64,000 nt of DNA from Streptomyces pseudovenezuelae. Its GTDB lineage: Bacteria > Actinomycetota > Actinomycetes > Streptomycetales > Streptomycetaceae. The DNA lies in NCBI RefSeq assembly GCF_001513955.1, contig NZ_KQ948144.1, positions 874,853 to 938,852 on the forward strand, written 5' to 3'. Made by a program: the position numbers and the translations under genes. Under the pieces are notes generated by a model. The model saw only the letters and a program-made list of their open reading frames with translations, was not told the DNA's origin and made no database searches. Below, one piece after another: positions 58,393 to 64,000 of the stretch; the first letter of the stretch is position 1; every line of letters starts with the position of its first letter.

Positions 58393-59589
58393 ATGCCGAG
58401 CGGGCTCGTCGCGCTGGCGGTCGGGGGGTTCGGCATCGGGCTGACCGAGTTCCTGATCGCGGGCCTGCTCCCGCAGGTGGCGTCGAGTTTCGCGGTGTCC
58501 GAGGCGGCCGCCGGCCGGCTGATCTCCGGATACGCGTTGAGCGTCGCCGTCGGCGCGATCGTCCTGACCGCGGCGACCGCGCGGCTGCCCCGCAAACAGG
58601 TTCTGGTCGGCCTGGTGGTCCTGTTCGTCCTCGGCAACCTGCTGTCCGCGATCGCGCCGGACTACCCGGTGATGCTGCTCGGGCGGATCGTCGCGGCCCT
58701 GTGCCACGGCTCGTTCTTCGGCATCGGCTCCCTGGTCGCACGCAGCCTGGTCGCGCCGCAGCGCAAGTCCCGCGCGGTGGCCGTGATGTTCGCCGGGCTG
58801 ACGGTCGCGAACGTGCTCGGCGTGCCGTTCGGCGCGCTGGTGGGGGAGCGCTGGGGCTGGCGGGCCGCGTTCTGGGCGGTCACCGCGGTCGGCCTGCTCG
58901 CGCTCGCGGGCATCATCGCGTGCGTGCCGGGCCGTGCCGGGAGGACACCGACGACAGGACCGGCGCCCCCCGCGGGCCTGCGCGCCCAGCTCGGCGCGTT
59001 CCGGTCCGGGCAGGTCTGGCTCACCCTGGTGGCCACCGCGCTCGGCTACGGCGGGATGTTCGGCGCGTTCAGCTACCTCGCCTACACGTTCACCGAGGTC
59101 GGCGGCTTCTCCGCGGCGGACGTCGCCTGGCTGCTCATGGTGTACGGCGTCGGCCTGGTCGTCGGGAACCTGGTCGGCGGACGGGCCGCCGACCACGACC
59201 GCGACCGTACGCTGCTCCTCGCCCTGTCCGGTCTCACCGTCACCCTGGCCGTGTTCGGGCTGCTCGCCGAGAGCGCCACCGCGTCGGTGGTGCTGGTGTT
59301 CCTGATGGGGGTGTTCGGGTTCGCCGGTGTGCCCGGCATGATCACCCGCGTCACCGACCACGCGCGCGGCGCCGCGCTGGCCGCCGGCGCCAACGTGTCC
59401 GCGTCCAACGTCGGCAACGCCCTGGGTGCCTGGGCCGGCGGCCTCGCCCTCACGATGGGGCTCGGCTACACCGCACCGCTCTACGTCGGCGCGGGCATGG
59501 TGCTCACCGCCGTCGCCGTCATGGCCGTCGCCGCGCGTCTCGACCGGCCGGCAGAGCGCCAGGACCGCGAGTCGGCGGCTCTGCGATGA
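58393..59589 (+). CDS. MFS transporter (DHA1, chloramphenicol-exporter-like)
   Basis: This 398-residue MFS protein has 12 hydrophobic segments and resembles the Cmx/CmlR-type DHA1 drug exporters. GGFGIGLTEFLIAGLLPQVA lies near 12-31. YLAYTFTEVGGFS lies near 222-234 and GANVSASNVGNALGAWAGG near 331-349, typical for the AraJ/Cmx group. The ATG at 58393, preceded by GAGAGG, is preferred over a TTG 14 codons upstream. It is divergent from the nucleotidyltransferase gene. The substrate is unknown. Confidence 0.87.
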   Translation: MPSGLVALAVGGFGIGLTEFLIAGLLPQVASSFAVSEAAAGRLISGYALSVAVGAIVLTAATARLPRKQVLVGLVVLFVLGNLLSAIAPDYPVMLLGRIVAALCHGSFFGIGSLVARSLVAPQRKSRAVAVMFAGLTVANVLGVPFGALVGERWGWRAAFWAVTAVGLLALAGIIACVPGRAGRTPTTGPAPPAGLRAQLGAFRSGQVWLTLVATALGYGGMFGAFSYLAYTFTEVGGFSAADVAWLLMVYGVGLVVGNLVGGRAADHDRDRTLLLALSGLTVTLAVFGLLAESATASVVLVFLMGVFGFAGVPGMITRVTDHARGAALAAGANVSASNVGNALGAWAGGLALTMGLGYTAPLYVGAGMVLTAVAVMAVAARLDRPAERQDRESAALR

Positions 59590-59648
59590 CTTTCGCGCGC
59601 GGGGCCGGTCTCAAGGAGGGCGAGGAGCACCTTGAGAGAGGAACAGCC

Positions 59649-60275
59649 ATGGAGACACCTCACCCCGTGTCGACGCGCACGCACGCGACTTCCGGCGCGG
59701 AGACGGCACCGCAGACCGCCGCGGGCAAGGTGCTCTGGCACTTCACGATGTCGTTGGACGGGTTCGTGGCCGGTCCCGGGCACACGATGGACTGGATGAC
59801 GGGGTTCTCGTTCCGGCCCGGCCTGGTCGAGGAGTACGCCGCGACGACCGGGGCCGTGCTGGGCGGCCGTGACGGCTGGGACGCCTTCCCCGACGCCGGT
59901 GCCGTCTACGGCGGCGCCTGGCAGGGGCCGCTGTTCGTCCTCACCCACCATCCCGAGGACGCGCCGCCCGCCGCCGGGGTGACCTTCCTGAGCTGTGACG
60001 TCGCCGAGGCCGTCCGGATCGCCGTGGAGGCGGCCGGCGGCAAGAACGTGGAGGTCTTCTCGCCCACGATCGGCCGGCAGCTCCTCGAACGCGGACTGAT
60101 CGACGAGATCGACCTGCACATCGTGCCCGTCCTGCTCGGCGACGGCATCCGGCTGTTCGACCACCCCGGCGGCGCTCCCGTCCACCTCGAACGCCTCGAC
60201 GACGGCGACCGCACCGCCGCGGTGAACGTGCGCTACCGCCCGCTCACGACCGCTCCCAGCCAGTCGGTCAGGTGA
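59649..60275 (+). CDS. RibD C-terminal/dihydrofolate reductase-like protein
   Basis: This 208-residue protein has a disordered N-terminus of about 26 residues. A reductase domain of the RibD_C/DHFR-like type follows, with the opening FTMSLDGFVAGP (about 32-43), VFSPTIGRQLLERGLIDEIDLHIVPVLLGDG-like core (ends VFSP and LLGDG, about 136-166) and RLFDHP. It probably binds NADPH; this group is often found near regulators of unknown reductive steps and is not a true folate enzyme. ATG 59649 follows GAGAGGAA. It overlaps the convergent hydrolase by 43 bp. Confidence 0.83.
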   Translation: METPHPVSTRTHATSGAETAPQTAAGKVLWHFTMSLDGFVAGPGHTMDWMTGFSFRPGLVEEYAATTGAVLGGRDGWDAFPDAGAVYGGAWQGPLFVLTHHPEDAPPAAGVTFLSCDVAEAVRIAVEAAGGKNVEVFSPTIGRQLLERGLIDEIDLHIVPVLLGDGIRLFDHPGGAPVHLERLDDGDRTAAVNVRYRPLTTAPSQSVR

Positions 60276-61219
60276 CGGCCGACCGCCTCGGGGCGTTCCT
60301 GCTGGATCCAGTGGCCGCAGCCGTCGAGCAGGTGGGCGGCGTGCAGACCGGGCAGCGTGGTGGGAAAGGCGTCGATCGCGTCGGACAGCCAGGTGGTGGA
60401 GGCGTCCAGGGTGCCGCCCAGGAAGAGCGAGGGCCGGTCGATCGGCGCGCCCGCGTGGGCGGCCAGGTCCTTCCAGTCCAGGTCCATCGCGCGGTAGCGG
60501 TTCAGGGCACCGGTCAGTCCGGTGCGTTCGAACTCCCCGGCGTAGACGTCGAGATCGTCCTCGGTGAGCCAGGCCGGGAGACGGCCGACGGGGAAGCGGT
60601 CGCGCAGCTGTCCCCCGGGTGCGACGAAGTGCGGGTCGGCGGCCGGGAGGCGGGCGTCGGCCGTGGGCATCGTGTCGGCCGAGAGCGCGGCGTAGAAGCC
60701 GGCCAGCCAGCCGCGTACGTCCGGTTCGATCTCCCGCTCGGCCCGGCCGGGCTCCTGGAAGTAGGAGACGTAGAACTCCTCCTCCCCGCCGATCCCGGCG
60801 AAGACCTCGCTGGGGCGGGGGCCGCCGGGCGGGGTGTACGGCACGCTCAGCAGGGCGACCGCGTGGAAGACGTCCGGCCTCAGCAGCGCCGAGTGCGCGG
60901 CGATCGTCGCGCCCCAGTCGTGCCCGACGACCACCGCGGAACGCTCGCCGAGCGCCTCCACCACGGCCGCGTTGTCCGCCACCAGCTCGGTCATCCGGTA
61001 CGCCGCCACCGCCTCCGGCTTCGAGGAACGGCCGTATCCGCGCACGTCCACCGCGACCGCGCGGTACCCGGCCGCGGCCAGCAGCGGCAGCTGGTGGCGC
61101 CACGAGTACCAGGACTCCGGGAAGCCGTGCACCAGCAGGACGAGGGGTCCGGTGCCCTGTTCCACGAGGTGGATCCGGCCGGCGGGACCGGGGACCAGAC
61201 GGTGGGTGAGCTGCGGCAT
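60233..61219 (-). CDS. Alpha/beta hydrolase, epoxide-hydrolase-like
   Basis: This 328-residue enzyme has the oxyanion motif HGFPESWYSWR (about 31-41) and the nucleophile elbow GHDWGA with Asp100. The distal GHWIQQERP motif near 303 provides the catalytic His. An Asp nucleophile and the HGFPESW motif are typical of soluble epoxide hydrolases, with tyrosines in the cap (FYVSYFQEPG) likely activating the epoxide. The substrate is unknown. ATG 61219 follows GGAGGA. Its 3' end overlaps the reductase gene by 43 bp. Confidence 0.9.
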   Translation of the reverse strand: MPQLTHRLVPGPAGRIHLVEQGTGPLVLLVHGFPESWYSWRHQLPLLAAAGYRAVAVDVRGYGRSSKPEAVAAYRMTELVADNAAVVEALGERSAVVVGHDWGATIAAHSALLRPDVFHAVALLSVPYTPPGGPRPSEVFAGIGGEEEFYVSYFQEPGRAEREIEPDVRGWLAGFYAALSADTMPTADARLPAADPHFVAPGGQLRDRFPVGRLPAWLTEDDLDVYAGEFERTGLTGALNRYRAMDLDWKDLAAHAGAPIDRPSLFLGGTLDASTTWLSDAIDAFPTTLPGLHAAHLLDGCGHWIQQERPEAVGRHLTDWLGAVVSGR

Positions 61220-61342
61220 GTGTCCTCCGTACGGTTACGGATCGCGGGTTACGACGATCATGCGGGGCGGCGACGGTGTGGGGCGAGCGCTGTTGCCGGT
61301 TCGGCAAATCCGCAGGCCGGGGGCGTTGTCAGACCCGGCGCC

Positions 61343-61355
61343 TACGGTGGTCGGC
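61343..61355 (+). promoter_or_regulatory. Leaderless -10 box TACGGT for GNAT gene
   Basis: TACGGT (61343-61348), 7 bases, then ATG at 61356. Confidence 0.65.
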
Positions 61356-61868
61356 ATGGATACGGAGCAGGTGCGGCTGGTGCCCTGGGCGGAGGGCGAC
61401 CTCTGGCTGCTGGAGCGGACCAACAGCCCCGAGATGACCGCCCACCTGGGCGGGCCGGAGAGCGGGGAGAAACTCGCCGCCCGGCACCGACGGTACGTCG
61501 GTCTGTCGTCGGGGCGGATGTACCGCGTCACGCTCGCGGACGGCGGGGAGACCGTCGGCTCGGTGGGGTTCTGGGAGCGGTCGTGGCGGGACGCGCCGAT
61601 ATGGGAGACCGGTTGGGGGATCCTGCCGGAGTTCCAGGGGCGGGGACTGGCCGCGGCGGCGGCCCGCGCCGTCGTGGTGGAGGCACGGGCCGCCGGCGGA
61701 CACCGGTATCTGCACGCGTTCCCGAGCGTGGAGCACACCGCGTCGAACGGCGTCTGCCGCCGGGCGGGTTTCACGCTGCTCGGACAGGCCGGGTTCGAGT
61801 ATCCGAAGGGGCACTGGATCACGTCGAACGACTGGCGGTTCGACCTGACCGGCGGGGACGACGGCTGA
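61356..61868 (+). CDS. GNAT family N-acetyltransferase (RimJ-like)
   Basis: This 170-residue acetyltransferase belongs to the Acetyltransf_3 (RimJ/RimL) branch. It begins QVRLVPWAEGDLWLLERTNSP and has the acetyl-CoA binding core WGILPEFQGRGLAAAAARAV near 87-106 and a Cys/Arg/Ala-Gly-Phe motif VCRRAGFTLLGQ near 133-144. It could acetylate an amino terminus or small amine; the substrate is unknown. The leaderless ATG at 61356 sets the start. Confidence 0.88.
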   Translation: MDTEQVRLVPWAEGDLWLLERTNSPEMTAHLGGPESGEKLAARHRRYVGLSSGRMYRVTLADGGETVGSVGFWERSWRDAPIWETGWGILPEFQGRGLAAAAARAVVVEARAAGGHRYLHAFPSVEHTASNGVCRRAGFTLLGQAGFEYPKGHWITSNDWRFDLTGGDDG

Positions 61869-61909
61869 GGGCGCGCGCCGCCAGGGGTGGTGACGGGTCG
61901 GGCGGGCCG

Positions 61910-62824
61910 TCAGCGGCGGGCGTCCGCCACCTCCCGTACCACCCGGGTCGCGACGGGGACCTTCACCCCGTGCCGGTCCGCCGCGCGCAGCAACGCCCCG
62001 CCGATGGCGTCCAGTTCGAGCGGGCGGCCCGCTTCCGCGTCGCGCTGCATCGAGGACTTCGTCGCGGGCGGGAAGGCGTCGTAGCGGGCGAGGGCCTGGG
62101 CGGGGTCGGCGGGGCCGCCGCAGGCCGCGCTGACCGCGGCGGTCTCCTCGACCAGTGCGGTCAGCTCCTCGCGGTGACGGGTGCGTACCTCGCCGAGGGG
62201 GAGGGCGTGCAGGGTGGTGAGGAGGGCGAAGGGGGCGAGGAAGGACATCTTCGCCCACAGGGTGGCCGTCTCGTCGTCCAGGACGCGGGTCATGGGGCCG
62301 GCCGCGGCCAGCACCGAGGCCAGGGCGTCCAGGCGCTCGCGGGGGACGTCGTCGCCGGTCAGGTCGAGCTCGGCGAAGGGGCTGCCGTGCTCGATGACGC
62401 CCGGCGCGACCCTCGTCGACTCGACGCGGATCACCGCGGGGGCGACCCGGTCCGGGCGGTAGCGGGTGCGCAGGGTCGCCGGGTGCTCGACGCCGTTCAG
62501 GAGGGGGACGACCAGGCCGTCGCCGAGGGCGGTGGGCGGGACGCGGTCGAGGGCCGAGTGCAGGGAGGTGTGCTTGACGGCGATCACGCAGGCGTCGACC
62601 GGTTCGCGCAGCTCGGTGTCGGCCTCGACGGGAGTCGTGAAGTCGCCGAAGGTGCCGCTGCGGACCCGGATGCCGGCCATGCGCAGGGTGTCCGCCGTGT
62701 CGTCGCCGGCCAGGCAGATCACCCGGTGTCCGGCGCGGGCCAGGAGGGCGGCGAGGAGGCCGCCGGTGCCGCCCGGGCCCAGGACGGCCACGGTGCGTCT
62801 GTGGTGCGCGGAGTCGTGCGCCAT
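61910..62824 (-). CDS. panE: 2-dehydropantoate 2-reductase family protein
   Basis: This 304-residue NADPH enzyme has the Rossmann motif VLGPGGTGGLLAALLARAGH (about 14-33) and ICLAGDDTADTL. The conserved Lys in IAVKHTSLH (about 86-94) fits the catalytic residue and the C-terminal ketopantoate domain follows with KSSMQRDAEAGRPLELDAIGG near 260-280. It reduces ketopantoate to pantoate in pantothenate and CoA synthesis, or acts on a related 2-keto acid. Paralogues are common, so the gene symbol is tentative. The ATG follows GAGAGGAA. Confidence 0.85.
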   Translation of the reverse strand: MAHDSAHHRRTVAVLGPGGTGGLLAALLARAGHRVICLAGDDTADTLRMAGIRVRSGTFGDFTTPVEADTELREPVDACVIAVKHTSLHSALDRVPPTALGDGLVVPLLNGVEHPATLRTRYRPDRVAPAVIRVESTRVAPGVIEHGSPFAELDLTGDDVPRERLDALASVLAAAGPMTRVLDDETATLWAKMSFLAPFALLTTLHALPLGEVRTRHREELTALVEETAAVSAACGGPADPAQALARYDAFPPATKSSMQRDAEAGRPLELDAIGGALLRAADRHGVKVPVATRVVREVADARR

Positions 62825-62940
62825 GTCGGGTTGTTCCTCTCGTCGGTCGGCCCCGGGGTCGGTGGCCGCCTCGGCGAGATCATGGCATTGGCTACGGGCG
62901 GACGGAAGCGCCGATCCGCCCGGGGAGGGACACTGTCGGT

Positions 62941-63171
62941 ATGTGCCGCAGTATCAAGACGCTTCGACCGCCCGTGTTGCCCGAGGAGGCGACGGAGGAC
63001 GAGATCAGGGCCGCCGCGCTCCAGTACGTGCGCAAGGTGTCCGGCTTCCGGGCCCCCGCCGCCCACAACCGCGAGGTCTTCGAACGGGCGGTGGAGGTGA
63101 TCGCGGAGGCGACGGCGGAGCTGCTGGCGGGCCTGGAAGTCAGAGGAGCGACCCGCCGCGAGGCGAGCTGA
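62941..63171 (+). CDS. DUF2277 family protein
   Basis: This 76-residue protein begins MCRSIKTLRPP and contains EEIRAAALQYVRKVSGFRAP-like helical sequence, the pattern of DUF2277 (small conserved protein with an N-terminal MCRSIKxL motif). It is soluble and helical; function is unknown. GGAGGG lies about 12 bases upstream of the ATG. It is divergent from the ketopantoate reductase gene. Confidence 0.88.
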   Translation: MCRSIKTLRPPVLPEEATEDEIRAAALQYVRKVSGFRAPAAHNREVFERAVEVIAEATAELLAGLEVRGATRREAS

Positions 63172-63311
63172 CCCGAGACCGGCGCCCACTGCGAAGAGCA
63201 GGTCAGCTGCGCGCCTCCGCCACGCTCGCAACCGAGGCCCACCCTCGCCCACCGACCGGACACCGCTGTGGGTGCGCGGGGCCACGGGGCCGTGCCGTTG
63301 TGCGGGGCCGC

Positions 63312-63774
63312 GGCCGACGGTGTCGTTGCCGGGCGGGTGTCGCCGTAGCGGGGTCTGCCTGGGGCTGCGGGATTGTGTCGCTGCGAGGTTCCGCCGGTCT
63401 GTGGTCGAGGCGGGTCGTGTGGTGCTGGGTGGGCCGTGCTCGGGTTTGCGGGGGTGGCGGGCGTGCTGGTGCGCGGGGGGGCCGCCGGCCCGCGGTCGAG
63501 GCCGGTCGTGTGGTTGCCGGGTGGGCCCTGTTTCGGTTTGGCGGACGGGCGCCGGTCCCTGGCCGACCGTGTCGTCACCGGGCGGGTGTCGCCGTAGCGG
63601 GGTCTGCCTGGGGCTGCGGGATTGTGTCGCTGCGAGGTTCCGCCGGTCTGTGGTCGAGGCGGGTCGTGTGGTGCCGGGTGGGCCGTGCTCGGGTTTGCGG
63701 GGGTGGCGGGCGTGCTGGTGCGCGGGGGGCCGCCGGCCCGCGGTCGAGGCCGGTCGTGTGGTTGCCGGGTGGGG
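63312..63774 (+). repeat. 249-bp direct tandem repeat
   Basis: The unit at 63312-63560 recurs from 63561 with near-identity for about 210 bp. For example, TCGCCGTAGCGGGGTCTGCC lies at 63340 and again 249 bases later. A one-base deletion in a G run is the main difference near 63730. The second copy decays after about 63774. A short, diverged third copy of the start lies near 63836. Confidence 0.85.
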
Positions 63775-63791
63775 CGTGGTCCCGTTTGGCC

Positions 63792-63826
63792 GGTGTGCGG
63801 TGTGCGGTGTGCGGTGTGCGGTGCGC
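63792..63826 (+). repeat. Heptamer tandem array GGTGTGC
   Basis: Five head-to-tail heptamers occur: four identical GGTGTGC units and a fifth with one change (GGTGCGC). The array lies between the second 249-bp copy and the degenerate third. Confidence 0.8.
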
Positions 63827-64000
63827 GGGAGTCGCCGTCGACGCGGTTGTCACCGGGCGGGTGTCGCCGCAGTGGGAGCTGCCCGGGGCCACGGTCTGTG
63901 GTCGGCGGTCGTTCTGCCGTCGGCTGGCGGGTTCCGCTTCGGGTGGGCCTACGTGCTGCGACGGGGTCGTGTCGAGGTGCGGCCCCGCCGGGTCCGGCAA

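Larger units (their letters stand above)
63172..64000. other. 829-bp gene-free, repeat-bearing region at the window end
   Basis: Open frames here are either on the opposite strand to repeat DNA or contain only low-complexity Pro/Arg/His/Thr runs, and I find no convincing gene. The region is rich in CGG/GTG runs and holds a 249-bp direct repeat, a degenerate third copy near 63836-63876 and a heptamer array (listed separately). Confidence 0.65.

Noticed and set aside
62892..64000. Two minus-strand frames (62892-63578 and 63575-64000) in the repeat region
   Set aside because: Their products are low-complexity Pro/Thr/His/Arg and repeat the same phrase (PPGNHTTGLDRGPAAP) because the DNA repeats, so they look like translated repeat DNA, not genes.

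Overview
The window is high-GC actinobacterial chromosome, almost certainly Streptomyces. Evidence: strong third-position GC bias, many GTG starts, the fabD-fabH-acpP-fabF order behind a PucR-type FasR regulator, a homodimeric AceE, several actinobacterial families (DUF3145, DUF3052, DUF4429, TerD/TerC clusters) and many leaderless genes. No insertion sequence, CRISPR array, rRNA operon or replication origin was seen. There is one tRNA, tRNA-Val(UAC).

Layout. 1-1265: end of a sugar ABC transporter operon (YtfT/YjfF-type permeases) closed by a perfect terminator. 1451-12620: a zinc-ribbon membrane protein, a divergent MarR/oxidoreductase pair, Ohr, an M14 carboxypeptidase with a beta-lactamase-fold hydrolase, an EI24 membrane protein, a secreted pyroglutamyl-peptidase-like protein, and LysR/RidA. 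12039-17856: a TetR regulator facing a GH3 beta-glucosidase, then GalM, a GDSL lipoprotein and DUF3145. 17914-22853: the type II fatty acid synthase operon and FasR. 22946-32421: pirin, serine hydrolase, GNAT, MerR/aldo-keto reductase, DUF4429, DUF1023 hydrolase, TetR/MFS efflux pump, a small membrane protein and a potassium channel. 32500-36593: pyruvate dehydrogenase E1, DUF3052 and an AhpE-like peroxiredoxin.

36690-45584 is a Ter stress-response cluster. It holds two tandem TerD genes, a TerC-like (DUF475) membrane protein, a TerA-like protein, a divergent TerD-like protein, and a three-gene metabolite module: HpcH/HpaI aldolase, a PRTase-TRSP-StiP-PELOTA fusion and a HAD phosphatase. Next come DedA, an FmdB zinc ribbon, a phoD remnant and a streptogrisin-type protease with a chitin-binding domain.

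48362-52223 (minus strand) is the least explained locus. A 62-residue peptide looks like a RiPP precursor (acidic leader, Ser/Thr-rich tail, one Cys). It is followed by an unrecognised 237-residue protein, two paralogous roughly 310-residue helical proteins and a cytosolic serine hydrolase, each pair of enzyme genes overlapping by 4 bases. No standard RiPP enzyme or transporter is adjacent, so this is my best candidate for an undescribed system.

52359-63171: a coiled-coil protein, a DUF4097 lipoprotein, the tRNA, a YihY membrane protein and assorted enzymes (YciI, nucleotidyltransferase, MFS, RibD-like reductase, epoxide-hydrolase-like, GNAT, ketopantoate reductase, DUF2277). 63172-64000 has no gene and carries a 249-bp direct repeat and a heptamer array. 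Gene functions come from motif and sequence memory only; no database search was run.
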